A stretch of 64,000 nucleotides of DNA, taken from positions 2,232,001 to 2,296,000 of the forward strand of contig LSAX01000005.1 of assembly GCA_001557505.1 (NCBI GenBank), given 5' to 3'. The DNA is from Reticulascus tulasneorum. Taxonomy: Eukaryota; Ascomycota; Sordariomycetes; Glomerellales; Reticulascaceae. Made by a program: the position numbers and the translations under genes. Below the pieces are notes generated by a model. It searched no databases, was not told the DNA's origin, and was given only the letters and a program-made list of their open reading frames with translations. Positions 1 through 10,508 of the stretch are shown here, piece after piece. The stretch's first letter is position 1; each line of letters begins with the position of its first letter.

Positions 1-47
1 CTGCATCCAGCCACCTTTTCTCGCCCGTTTCGGCATCATACATCATT

Positions 48-1098
48 ATGGCAACCTCGAAAGTCGTGTCACCGGACAAACTTGGCAACCGAGAGTTCGG
101 TGAGGTCCTCGGCCGGTACTCACCCCTCGTCGAGTCTATCTCGGCATCGAAAGGCGGTAAGTCGGGCCACCGTTGCGTTGCTGTATGTTTTCTTCATATT
201 GCTAATTGTATTATAGCCAAGGGTGGGCAGAAGACTCTCACGGAATTGGACCATTACCGTTACATTGAGGCTCCTGGCTTGTTTTCACCGGTGAAGCCAA
301 AACGGCCCATGTCCATCGAGGACGTCAAGGTCCTCGTTGATTGGAAACTGTAAGTGCACATCACTGTTGTGTTCCTGTTCTTTGCTGTAGCTAGCTTAAA
401 GCCTGGACCGAATCCATTACCTTCCTCTTGTGTTACTGCATAGCAAGGCTGGACGGAGTCTTATCCCGGCATCCTGCATCCCACATATGCAAGGAGTTCT
501 TTGAGCAACCTCATGCACCCAGTAGAACAAGTCATCTGATTGTTTGCATAGACGTCATGGAAAGTTTCGACCTACGTTGATGAAGCTAGTTTCATCAAAC
601 GACCCTGCAACAGTCAAAAATACCGTGCAGGAGGCGATAAAGGTCTACGGGAAAGACCAGGACCTCTCTGCAACTCTCAAAATACTCACGCAACTCAAGG
701 GTATCGGCCCCGCCACCGCGTCTCTGCTTTTGGCAGTCCACTATCCAGAGCAAGTCATGTTCTTTTCTGACGAAGGATTTTATTGGCTGTGCAATAAGGG
801 CAAAAAGGAGTCGCTTAAGTACAACATGAAGGAATATCAGACTCTCAGCTCGGAGGCACAGAAACTGGTCAAGAGACTTGGCGTCACGGCCATCGATGTT
901 GAGAGGGTCGCATACGTTTTGATGCGGCAGGAGGAATCCGTATCCCCGCCATCCGCTGGCAGGGCGCCAGCGAATGATTCAAAAGCTGGGGTAAAACAGG
1001 AGGTGCAGGATTCCGCAGCAAAGAGAAAGAAAGTATCAGATGACGACACGGAAGCCAAGGGTCCCGTAAGGCGGTCTAAGCGTGGGAAGGTATCATAA
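48..1098 (+). CDS. Conserved fungal protein with a helix-hairpin-helix-like core
   Basis: Three exons are deduced: 48-156, 217-349 and 552-1098, joined in frame to give 262 residues. The introns have GTAAGT donors. The protein is soluble, with no signal peptide or membrane segment. Residues 128-140 (LKGIGPATASLLL) look like the hairpin of a helix-hairpin-helix DNA-glycosylase fold, but I see no catalytic Lys/Asp pair that would make it an enzyme. The C-terminal 50 residues are charged and carry basic clusters (KRKK, RRSKRGK) typical of nuclear localisation. The combination suggests a nuclear nucleic-acid or chromatin-associated protein; that is inference. The family is familiar as a conserved hypothetical in ascomycetes and I cannot assign a function. 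The ATG at 48 is the first in frame and lies only 47 bases from the window edge, so an upstream non-coding exon cannot be excluded. Confidence 0.85.
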
Positions 1099-1697
1099 GA
1101 AGCTTTCGAGCTTATTCGATGGGGACGGACGAACTTGACCCGGCAAGCATGGCCAGCTGATGGGTAGACGGCAATCTGGATCGACGGATGTGCCGACCTG
1201 CGAGCTGGAATGCATGGGACTACGGAATATTGGGTCAGTGCCGGGTCCCAGAACGACCATATGGGCGATGCGGGTCGGTGAGCGTTGCACGTCCATTCGT
1301 CTCAGCGACCGAAAATTTTCCCATTGGAAGTCGGTCAACATTGCTTCTTTAAGTGTGGTTGATGAGATGTCGGCAGAGCGGCCCGCCTGAGCGAGGTCAG
1401 TTTGTCCCCGACAATCATTACTAAGCCCGATGAATTCCGCTGGATACAGGGTTCCGCACCATCGGTGCCGGGGCGATCATGGGACGATCCAGGGCGTCGG
1501 GGCGAGCCCCCAGGATGTCAATTGATTACATGGCTGGCTATAATGTGGGCCGTTTGGCCCACGCTAAAAGTACACTACAATGGAACGAGACCCAATCTTG
1601 GTGCCCTTTCTCTTAACCGTCCCCACTTGTGGATTTGAGCCCTCTTCGCCATCATATACCATTGGACATTGGCGTGTTCCCAACTGAAGAAGATAGC
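1099..1697. other. Intergenic
   Basis: Non-coding interval of about 600 bp between two co-oriented genes. It should hold the 3' end of the first gene and the promoter of the DUF1479 gene. Short open frames here run on both strands without homology that I recognise. No repeat or RNA gene is seen. Confidence 0.6.
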
Positions 1698-3083
1698 ATG
1701 CTTTCCTACGAAGAGCCGATCCCGCTGCCTCCGCGGTTTGCCCAGATCAAGAGCAATCTCATCGCTGGCAAGGAGAATGACATTGCGAGGTCGTGGGATC
1801 GTCTGCTCGTGGCCCTCAGAGCAGAGGTTGCATTGATCCAGGTGACCAAGCTTGATATAATCCCCACCATCGACTTCACAGAGCTCACGGACAACAACCG
1901 GGTGGCCGACTTCAAGGCCAGGCTGAAGAGGAGGGGAGCAGCGGTTGTTCGAAACGTCGTGCCCGTAGCCACTGCCCAAGAGTGGAAGAACGAAATACAA
2001 GAGTACCTGTCCACAAACCCATACGCCAAGTCCGTTTATACAAATGATCCGCATCTCCATGGCGTGTACTGGAGCCCCGCTCAGATCAAAGGCCGGGCGC
2101 ACCCCAACGTGCTGGCAACACAAAAGTTTTTAATGAGCATGTGGCATTCGAGCGACCGCAACGCTCTGGTCAGCAATAACTTTCCCGTCACGTATGCCGA
2201 CAGGCTCCGGATACGAACGCCGGGCGACCGGTTTCGGTACTTCAATGCTCATGTCGACGGCGGCAGCGTGGAGCGCTGGGAGCCCGATGGGTACGGGCGC
2301 GCCGGGACGTACCAGAAAATCTGGGATGGGAGATGGGAGGATTACGACCCGTGGGAAAGCAGTACGAGGCTGAAAGTCACCAGTGACTTGTACAACGGCG
2401 AGGGCTCATGCAGCATGTTTCGGATGTTCTCCGGCTGGCTCTCCACAAGCAGCATCAACCCGGACGAAGGCACGCTCCTCGTATGCCCCATGCTCCAGCT
2501 CTCGACAGCGTACTTCCTCCTCCGCCCCTTCTTCTCCCCTAAGGTCAGCAGCGGGCCCGACTTCCTCTCCCGCGAGAACTGGACACTCGATTTCTACCAG
2601 ACGAGCTCCATCCAAGGCGCGCTCCCCAGCTTCAGCCAGGAGCTCAACAACCTGCTGCACCCACATCTGCAGTTCGAGAAGAGCCTCGTCCACATCCCGA
2701 GGGTCGGACCGGGCGACTACGTAGTCTGGCACTGCGACACCATCTACGCCGTCGACACGATCCACGACGACGCAATGGCCGCCACCATCATGTACGTCCC
2801 CGCCTGCCCGCTGACGCAAACGAACGCTCTGTACCTGGCCCGGCAGCGCAAGGCGTTCCTTCTGGGCCAGCCGAGCCCGGACTTTGGCGGCGGCCAGGAC
2901 GAGAGCTCGCAGATGGACCGGCCGGGCGTGCAGGATATAAACGATGCCGGCGCGGACGACGGGCTGCAGGCGATGGGGCTTCTGCCGTGGGATGAGAACG
3001 ACGGGGAGAGCCCAAGAGAGGCGGGCCTTCTGAGGATGGCGAATGCGATTTTGTTCCCAGATCGGTATGAGGTGGTTCACTAA
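1698..3083 (+). CDS. DUF1479 family protein (putative Fe(II)/2-oxoglutarate-type dioxygenase fold)
   Basis: Intronless, 461 residues from the first ATG in frame (1698); the same frame stays open upstream to a GTG at 1629, but there is no earlier ATG. The N-terminus (LPPRFAQIKSNLIAGKE) and the whole length match the DUF1479 family found in bacteria (YbiU) and fungi. A likely metal-binding HxD is visible at H185-V-D187 (HVDGG). A distal His at 345 (VVWHCDTIYAVD) would complete a 2-His-1-carboxylate site. The family adopts a jelly-roll cupin/2OG-oxygenase fold, but its substrate is unknown, so the activity is inferred. No targeting signal is seen. It ends four bases inside a hypothetical antisense reading frame (3080-3493). 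Confidence 0.88.
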   Translation: MLSYEEPIPLPPRFAQIKSNLIAGKENDIARSWDRLLVALRAEVALIQVTKLDIIPTIDFTELTDNNRVADFKARLKRRGAAVVRNVVPVATAQEWKNEIQEYLSTNPYAKSVYTNDPHLHGVYWSPAQIKGRAHPNVLATQKFLMSMWHSSDRNALVSNNFPVTYADRLRIRTPGDRFRYFNAHVDGGSVERWEPDGYGRAGTYQKIWDGRWEDYDPWESSTRLKVTSDLYNGEGSCSMFRMFSGWLSTSSINPDEGTLLVCPMLQLSTAYFLLRPFFSPKVSSGPDFLSRENWTLDFYQTSSIQGALPSFSQELNNLLHPHLQFEKSLVHIPRVGPGDYVVWHCDTIYAVDTIHDDAMAATIMYVPACPLTQTNALYLARQRKAFLLGQPSPDFGGGQDESSQMDRPGVQDINDAGADDGLQAMGLLPWDENDGESPREAGLLRMANAILFPDRYEVVH

Positions 3084-3493
3084 AAATTGGGGGGAGGGCC
3101 GTAGTTCATGATACCAGTTTGTTTGGATATAGTGTGTTCTTTCATAACGCCGATAATGCCTAATGATTCCCATACATCAATACTTTTCTTAGCACTCGTG
3201 GCCTTGCTATGCCAGAGATGTAACTGCTCACACTTATCCAGGAGGAATAAAATAACACTATAAAAATCATTAGAAACTCCAATGATCAAAGAAAGTATTC
3301 CTTGTGGTTTGTCCGTGAGCATCGTCAACACAATCACGGCAACGGCCGCTCGGGCAACGGAATATGACAAGGTCATCGGCAGGAATGGTATGACCTTGAT
3401 GGCCAGGGCAGAAGACGAATGTAGAAAGTTTGTTATGGTACAGCAATAACCGGAAACTATAATGAAGCCCAATCTCAAAACTTGAGAATCCAT
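3080..3493 (-). CDS. Hypothetical small membrane protein (doubtful)
   Basis: A 137-residue open frame with an ATG start lies in the tail-to-tail gap between the DUF1479 gene and BAP31. Apart from a four-base overlap with the DUF1479 stop it is not the shadow of another gene, and the local base composition is more AT-rich than the neighbours. The translation is hydrophobic, with two or three possible membrane spans (about residues 8-25, 36-60 and 66-86). No family is recognised. It could equally be chance coding potential in a 3'-UTR region. Confidence 0.25.
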   Translation of the reverse strand: MDSQVLRLGFIIVSGYCCTITNFLHSSSALAIKVIPFLPMTLSYSVARAAVAVIVLTMLTDKPQGILSLIIGVSNDFYSVILFLLDKCEQLHLWHSKATSAKKSIDVWESLGIIGVMKEHTISKQTGIMNYGPPPNF

Positions 3494-3738
3494 GCTAACC
3501 CTTCACTCGTTCCTCATCTAAAAAGCCCATCCGCTGCGCCATCCTATACCTGAGATATGACATATGCGCGACTAGCATCCCCCACCATCAGACTTCGCTG
3601 ACTATTTTGATCTTCGCCTGCGACTGTCTGTAGTCTCTGACTTGGTGCCGATGGATAACACCATATGGCCACACGAGATGTCCAATTCAACTGCCGCAGC
3701 GTTGGAATCGAGTCTCCTCAATCCAGGAGTTCCAATCC

Positions 3739-4593
3739 CTAATTCAACTTCTTGGTGCCCTGCTGCTGCGAAGCGGCATACTTGTCGGTCACCTCGTCGT
3801 AGCTCTTCTGCAGCCCCTTGCTCTGCTTCTTAAGGGTCTCGAGGTCCTCCTTCGTCCTGGCAAGCTCCTTCTTCAGGCGGGAGATCTCACCCGGGTCACC
3901 GGCCATGGCGAGCTTCTCGCTCTCCTTGGTGTTCTTGTTGGTGCCCTCGTAGGTCTTGACCTTGTCTTCCAGACGCATAGTCTCAATGATCATAACATAG
4001 GTACGGTTGAGAATGAGAGACAGGAAGAGCGTGAAGCCGCAGAGGTACATGTTGCGCTGAGAGTAGAACTTGCGGGCTTGCACTTCGAGGCGCTCGTGGC
4101 CCATGACTGCGGCTCTGCCGGAACTTTAGTGGGTTGCTTAGCCAGCGGACTTGGGCATGACGGGTACGGATGGTAAGTGGGGGGAAGGGAGCGCAAACAT
4201 ACCCATTGTTCTGAGTGTCGGCGGCCGCGTGTAGCTCCACCTGGACTCGATATACGCGGTTTACGCTGTCGATGAAGAGGATGAGGATGAAGACGAAGGT
4301 GATCTTCATCCAATACTGTATTTTGGCCACCACAGGATTTTCCGAGATGAAGCTGTAGCAGAACTGTTAGCTTTGGTCTGACGTAATGAGCTCGAGGACG
4401 GTGGAGACATACGTGAAAAGCTTTCGCTTGATGGTGAAGGGGAGAGGCAAGACCAGGAGCATGAAGAGCACCATCTCCGCCATGAGGAGCACGAAAACCT
4501 AACCATTCTGTCAGTTATGTGTCCCTCAACATGCCTGGGGACAGTGGCACGCGAGCTCCGGGGATTACATACGAGGGTGTAGTAGAGCGTCAT
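3739..4593 (-). CDS. BAP31-family ER transmembrane protein (Yet-like)
   Basis: Four exons on the minus strand: 4593-4573, 4498-4413, 4352-4203 and 4114-3739, giving 210 residues, the usual fungal length. BAP31 proteins sit in the ER membrane and act in sorting and quality control of membrane cargo. Three membrane segments are visible: residues 1-25, about 57-72 (ending in the hallmark FIDSVNRVYRVQ) and about 105-130. They are followed by a long cytosolic coiled coil rich in Lys and Glu. The last four residues are KKLN, a textbook C-terminal dilysine (KKxx) ER-retrieval signal. The first exon codes only seven residues (MTLYYTL), a conserved arrangement for this family. Confidence in the identity is high; the exact yeast counterpart (Yet1/2/3) is not resolved. 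Confidence 0.95.
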
Positions 4594-5488
4594 CGTGAGT
4601 GCGGGGAAGCTTCTCAAAGCTTCGTTATGTTTGGGTATGGGTAAGTTGGTCCTGATAGACTTGAATTGGGAGGGTGGGTTTGTAGATGCAGGTTGGAAGA
4701 GGGAAGCAAAGCTGGAGGGAGCTGGGGTTTTGTACGTGCGAGTGACGATGCGTGGGTTTTTGCAAGAGGTGGCCAGTTGCCTGGATGTTTCCTGCAGAGC
4801 TGCGTCGTTTGCACAAGACAGGGATCCGGAAACGCTCGTAAGTCGACAACGTCATCGGTGGCTCGTGCGCTGGGATGGTTTGGGGCTGATTTCTGGGCAG
4901 ATGCGGAGACAGCTGATGGGAAGTGTCGCCAGCTGGCAGACGAATTGACTTTCACATGCTTGCCCTCTGATCTGTGTCATACATCATTGTGTTCCTACGG
5001 TTACGTAGGTAGGTAGACGAGAGAGTTACAGAGTCATGCACTTTAGGCTACGTATTCAATCTACTAGAGTAAATTAGGAGGCTATTTCAGTGTGGACGCT
5101 ATAAAGTACTAGACTTTTCGTGCGAATAATTGTGCGCCACCGAGCCCTGCTTTCTCGCTGCGTCACCAGCTCTTTTGATATCCGCAGGACCATTCGTGTA
5201 GAACCATGGACAAGTTGAAATGCACGTTACAGTTCCTCACTTCGTCCCGACAGCCATCTGTCCAACCCGTATCCGGTAGATGGAAATTCTTCTCCTAAAC
5301 TGCTTAATACTACTATTCATATGGTATTGATTGGTCACCAAACTCCCCAGCTTTTGTACCCGACGCCCAAGACAACCCTAGCTGTGATCCGACATCTCGA
5401 CTCGTACAAATAAAATACTCTTCCTTGTCCCACAATCTCAGCGGGTGGCCCGTCTCCTCGCAATGTCGCGAAACGGCATCAATCCCGC
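4594..5488. other. Intergenic: BAP31 promoter and PEX13 3' flank
   Basis: About 900 bp between two minus-strand genes. A plus-strand TAGGTAGGTAG run lies at about 5006-5016. Open frames on both strands at 4595-5016 overlap each other and lack any recognisable domain. Nothing else is supported. Confidence 0.6.
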
Positions 5489-6928
5489 CTAGGAATAAAA
5501 CTGACTCCTCTGAAAGCTGTCCACACTGATGTCTCCCATCTTCTTCGCAGGCTCCTGTACAGGAATGTTCCCGCCCGCGCTAGTCAGGGAATTCGCCCTG
5601 CTGCTATCACTTGCCGCGGCCTTGATCGCCGCAACGGGCTGGCCGGGTCGCTTTATGACCTCCAGATACGTCGAGGGCAGATATCCCATCTGTCCTGTGC
5701 GGGACCGGCACCGCCACCACTCACTCGGGTTCCCAAAAGGATCGGTCTTGCTGAGCACGGCTACGAGATCGCCTTTTAGCACTTCGAGATCGACGCCCTT
5801 GACGGCGTTGCCAGCCTGCGGAGTGAAGTCGTAAAGGACCTGGCAAAACTCGAGCTTCGAGGGGTCGATTTGCTGTTGCATCGCCTGCTCGCCTTCCGCG
5901 GCGAGGCGCTTCCGCTCTTCCTCCTCGGCAGAGGCCGCGACCGATCTGATCATTTTGCTCATCAGGTATGGCAAGCCAAAGGCGGCGAGGACGAAGAAGA
6001 AGAGCGGTTTCCGGCTGGCTCGTGGGGGGCCGATCGGGGACCCGTCAGGGCCAATGGGCTGTCGGCCTTCGAAGCGTGCAAAGGCAGCTGGCGTGAGTGA
6101 TGTAGCGTCAGCCGGTGGTGGTCGTCCGGTGATTTTTGCGATAAGCGTCCGTATCCAGCGCATGAGTGTGAAGATGCCCAGGATCGAGCCCAACGTGTCT
6201 CTCAGATTGCCAAACTGCTCCGCAACGGACACCATGGCTGTAATACCCGTTAGCAAGGTCTTGTGTTTCTTTGGGCCGCGGTACAAAACCTACCGAAGAA
6301 GCTCGAGTGCGTCGCCATGTATGTGCTCTCCAGCATCTGCGCAAATCCACCAAACGCCGTGACAATTCCCTCCAGCATCTGGAAAGTTGCCTGGGTACCG
6401 TTGTTGAACCGTGTCGTCAGGCTGTTGGGGTCGTTGGGGCCGCCGGGCATGCCGCCGTACATGCCACCCATCCCTCCGTACATCCCTCCCATGCCTCCCA
6501 TCGAGCCGTAGCCTCCGTACCCACCGCCATACATTCCCCCTCCGTATCCGCCGTACGAGCCCATCCTCGAATAAGGACTAGAGTAGGCTGATCCATAGCC
6601 TCCATAGGGACTGGCTCCCATCGCGCCTCCCACAGCACCCATCGCACCACCCATGGGGCTGTAGGCTGTTGCATTCCGGTTCACGGCCGAGTTCAGCGAC
6701 GACGGTCGTTCAGGTAGCGCCGGAGGGGTGGCGGAGGAAGATGTGGTTGACGAGGACATTGATGTCGTCGATGGGGTCGGCGCAGCAGGTATGCTTGTGG
6801 TAGGAGTAGGGCGTAACGTCGCTGTCGCAATTTGTTAGTAGTGTTTTTGCATCGCGATAAGAACCAAACATACTCGATGCGGGCGTGTTTCCACCGGCTC
6901 GCTCCCAAGGCTTTGGAGGCGAAGCCAT
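5489..6928 (-). CDS. PEX13: Peroxin 13, peroxisomal import docking protein
   Basis: Three exons: 6928-6874, 6821-6294 and 6237-5489, giving 443 residues. Pex13 is a peroxisomal membrane protein that, with Pex14, docks the Pex5/Pex7 cargo receptors. The N-terminus is proline/serine/threonine-rich (MASPPKPWERAG). About residues 72-150 are a Gly-Tyr-Met-rich low-complexity region with many YGG and MYGG units. A helical region with the AEQFGNLRDT segment follows, then a membrane span at about 253-272 (PLFFFVLAAFGLPYLM). A C-terminal SH3 domain at about 304-372 has the canonical ALYDF-like motif (VLYDFTP), the WW pair (SEWWRCR) and GYLPSTYLE. The tail is short and serine-rich. The ATG at 6928 is the first in frame; the frame opens two codons earlier on a TTG. 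Confidence 0.97.
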
Positions 6929-7724
6929 GAGCAAAGATAGAACCCGTTCCGACTTTTATCCAAGCGTATCAACAAACAATCCGCGGCGGTAGCTAAATCG
7001 GCGGCTCTACGTCGAGGTGGCGACGATCGAGCGTGATGGCCCGAGAACCGCCCGCAGGGGCCAAAGGCTGATTGCGACGGGCGCTTTCAATTGATTGCAC
7101 GACGGCAGTATTCAATTCGTCGGAGAGTGTCGGTCGCTAGGTCCTTGCTGATGGCGTGGGAATGTGTTCGATGTTGAAGAAGTCGAGGTTTGCTAGTTGG
7201 AGGTGCAAAAGCCTGGCTTTGTAAAATGACTATGACAGGCCTTCTCCGGTGCCCTGTGACTTGCAGCTGACCGGGGATTGGTGGGTCCAGTCGTCCATAT
7301 ACCGAGGTTCTTCGCCGCATTTGCACCCTCTCCAACTTTCCTTATCCCCACCATGCGCTTTTTTGGCCCTCGGTATCTCCGCACAGGAATGAGTGCCTGT
7401 TAATGCTACGTCGTCAGGACGCTATTTTATGGTTATGTTATGTCTTGGCTGTCTAACCACTTCGGTTCAGGCTTGGAGGAGGTTCAAGAGTATTACGTGC
7501 GTGCAGCCGTCTGTTGCACGACAACAACGATAATGTACGAGCCCGCTTCTGGTGCCCTGTGACGAGATGACTTCAGTATTCAGTCGGCACGGATTCGATG
7601 TATGGGTCCCTTCCCGCTGGCAAAGGGGTTCAGGTTAGGTTTTCCGTCTGCAAGTCTGTGACAAAACATAACAATTATATTAAACACCTCGAGTCTGCTT
7701 CAAGCGGCCCTTGGTTTATGACAT
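6929..7724. other. Intergenic: PEX13 promoter
   Basis: About 800 bp of non-coding DNA upstream of PEX13 and downstream of the NmrA-like gene. Two short overlapping minus-strand frames (7087-7384) have no recognisable domain and are taken as chance. Confidence 0.6.
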
Positions 7725-8837
7725 CTACTTCAACTCAGCGAACTTAGGCAATCCCTTCACAAACTCGTCCCAAGTCGTGAGCTTATCCTCCAAGAGAGCA
7801 TGCGTCTCGTCCAACGATGCCCCGCCGTAGTATCCAAACTCATCCATAAGCCTAAAGTTCTGCAGTAACTCCTCCGCCGCAAAGAACGGCAGGCCCGCAC
7901 CCGTCATAATCTCGAGGAACTTCTCATGCGGGAGCTGGTAGAATCGTGCGTCCTTGCCCGCCTCGGGGTAGGCCTTCTTGAAGCCATCGAGGATCTGCTG
8001 GGGCGTCACGTACTCGCTAGCGCCGTATATGTGCTTGCCCAGGACCTTGTCGCGGTTGAGCACCATAGCCTTGACGTACTTGCCTGTGTCGCCAGTATGG
8101 TAGAGCGGGAAACGGGCGTTGATAGTTGTGATTAACGCGAGCGTCCAGGCGTTGTCGGGGGGCGTTTGATTGAAGGCATCGTTGAGGTTGGACATATAAA
8201 AGCCCGGAAGGAAGAAGGCGGCCGGGATGCCGATGCTACGGATATATTCTTCGACGTCGGCCTTGCTGTCAAAGTGGTAGACTTTGGAGAAGACGCCGTT
8301 GGTTACTACATTATATTGAGTCAGATCAAGATCGTCCAGACGCTGCAGGCTACAGAAACATACGCTTCGTGATGTGCAAAAGCGAGCTCCAGATGAACAG
8401 ATCGACACCAGCTTCCTGCGAAGCCTGTTAGCCGGGAGCTCTCCCGATGGACGAGCAGTTAGGAACCTACCTTGGCGGCATCGGCCATGTTCTTGCCCTG
8501 CTGAACCTCCTTTTGCGCATCGAGTGTCTCCCAGTAGTTGGTCGTGGCAAACACAGCAGATGATCCGGCTAGAGCCTTAACCAAGGACTCCTTATCGTTC
8601 ACATCCGCCTGGAGAACGCTTTAGTTCCTGGGCACCTGGCGATTCGGGCATACGACTTACGGTGACAATCTCTGCTCCTCTGGCCGCAAGGGCTTTGGAT
8701 GAATCTTTAGAGGCATCCCTCGTAACACCCCGGACAACCCAGTCTGCTGTGAGCTTCGGGTCGCTCAAGAAGGTATCGACGACGCCGCCGCCCTGTTTAC
8801 CTGTTGCGCCGAACACAGTGATGATCTTCTTGGCCAT
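7725..8837 (-). CDS. NmrA-like NAD(P)-binding protein (atypical short-chain reductase)
   Basis: Four exons: 8837-8661, 8608-8471, 8415-8364 and 8305-7725, giving 315 residues, normal for the family. The N-terminus MAKKIITVFGATGKQGGGV holds the Rossmann GxxGxxG dinucleotide motif at residues 10-16. TTNYWE and DLFIWSSL follow in the places expected for NmrA/HSCARG proteins, then the HFDSKADVEEYI segment. The catalytic YxxxK of true short-chain dehydrogenases is absent at the expected place. This fits the NmrA-like group, which often senses NAD(P) redox state rather than catalysing. Whether this member is an enzyme or a regulator cannot be decided from sequence. The start is the first ATG of the frame, with Rossmann strand 1 beginning at residue 4. 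Confidence 0.93.
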
Positions 8838-10508
8838 TGTGCTGAGACCTGTGTGGGTATTCGCTTGGGTTCTAGCTAATATGATTGACTTATTCCCAAA
8901 TCTGTGGAGGCGTTGTGTAACTAGACTTCTGTGTAAATAGAGTTTGCTCCTGACGTCAGGGAAGTTCTGTTCGTTGTACAAGTAGTCTGAGGATTGTTCA
9001 AGGACGCCGATGGCTATCGAGAAGCTCAATTGAGGAAGTTGCTCGGAATATATAGAATTCTTGAGGCAAGGACGTGCCTAGAATACTTATACATTATCAC
9101 GAAAGAGACAGCTGAGTGAGGTCCCACCAGCATATCGGTGTTGTTCGCCGGTCCTCATGCCAGAGTCGGCGAAAGTAGCGAGCGCGAACGAGACGGCACA
9201 TCTGCACCATCGCATCCACTCAACCTCCGATATCTAGCATCGTCCATACATTATTGCGTAAGCCACAGCGTCATTGTCACACATTACCAACATCTCAGCC
9301 GTGGCTTCCACCTAACAGTCCGGGCGAATGCCATCTACAAACTTGCTACGATCATGCAGGTAACATGCACGACTGGGCCGGATCAACGTCTGAACCCCGC
9401 CAAATTGGGAAAGACGAACGGGTCCCGGCTTTTGCAATGGCGTGCCGTCTTTGGGCGGTTCCAATTGGCCTGGAAGTTGGGACTTTGGTGCTGACCAATA
9501 CCGCCACGCTAATCGATCGCACCTCGGGGCGAGGGCCCAGCGACAGCCCTACCGCGGGGATATTTGTCAGGATTTACACATGTAGTATGCTTTATTGATA
9601 GGTTCCACAAGTCGGGCATTTTCCTTTGCGCGAGGCCGTCTCCCCTGCGTGGCATTTCATTCCTAGTTTGTCATGGGGACGAGGCTCCATCATGTGGATC
9701 CGACTCGGCGTTGATGTCGGACACCGGGAGACTTGATGACCTGATTTGGGTCCGGTACGGCTCCAGCCTACGCCTCTGGCCCTCGTGCCGCGAACACTAG
9801 TTTGTCATTCCATCTTGTGGGTCTGACTCGGCGTTGATGTCGGACACCGGGAGACTTGCTGACCTGATTTGGGTCCGGTACGGCTCCAGCCTACGCCTCT
9901 GTCCCTCGTGCCGCGAACGCTATTGAGTGTTTTACAATAGTGGTGGACCTACAGCGGGCCAAAATGCCTCCATAGTTGGCGGATAACATGTGCAAGCCTG
10001 ACAAAGCACAGTCGCTCGACTTCGCGCGAGGTCGAAGGGCTGCCACTTGCGGCAAGTGGTCCCAGTCCCTGCCGCAGGCGTCTAATTCAATTGGACCGAG
10101 CATCTGCTGTGCTCTTTTGGCTTACACAAGATGACGACCAACACACGGTGATTTGCAAAACGCAATATAATGTTCCATTCAAAAAAACTCCACATTGAGA
10201 AGTGCAGGTGCAATTCGCATCTAACCATGCAGAGTAGTCATACTCGTAAGCGCATACTGCGCGAGCTTTCAAATCGTGTACCATGAACGTAAATCTTATC
10301 CCCGAAATGCTTCTCTATCCTTTTTCAAGTCCCTGCGGAAAAAAATCTCCCGGCTCCCGCTCGCGGCAGGCCCGGTATGGTATCTAAGAAGTGAATACTC
10401 CGCTGGAGTCAGAGACCCAGCATGCCGGGCGTCTTCGAAAACTCGAGTTCCAATGCTCGATGCAGACACCTTAGTCCTTCGCCTTCTCCCAATGGCCATA
10501 GTGTTGAC
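8838..10508. other. Long intergenic region, contains a tandem duplication
   Basis: About 1.7 kb between the NmrA-like gene and TOS1. It holds the promoter of the NmrA-like gene and the TOS1 3' flank. Overlapping open frames at 9138-9598 have no recognisable domain. The main structure is the direct repeat at 9664-9922. Confidence 0.6.
9664..9922. repeat. Two-copy tandem direct repeat, about 125-135 bp
   Basis: Copy 1 (9664-9798) and copy 2 (9799-9922) both start with TAGTTTGTCAT and share the long stretch from GACTCGGCGTTGATGTCGG to CTCGTGCCGCGAAC with only a handful of substitutions. Copy 1 has an extra 11 bases (about 9675-9685) after the first block. The period over the shared core is 124 bp. 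The copies are non-coding and belong to no transposon family that I recognise. Confidence 0.9.

Noticed and set aside
1629..1697. Upstream extension of the DUF1479 frame from GTG
   Set aside because: No ATG in the extension; family similarity starts after the ATG at 1698.
2406..3173. 255-codon minus-strand open frame
   Set aside because: Antisense shadow of the GC-rich 3' half of the DUF1479 gene, with no family match.
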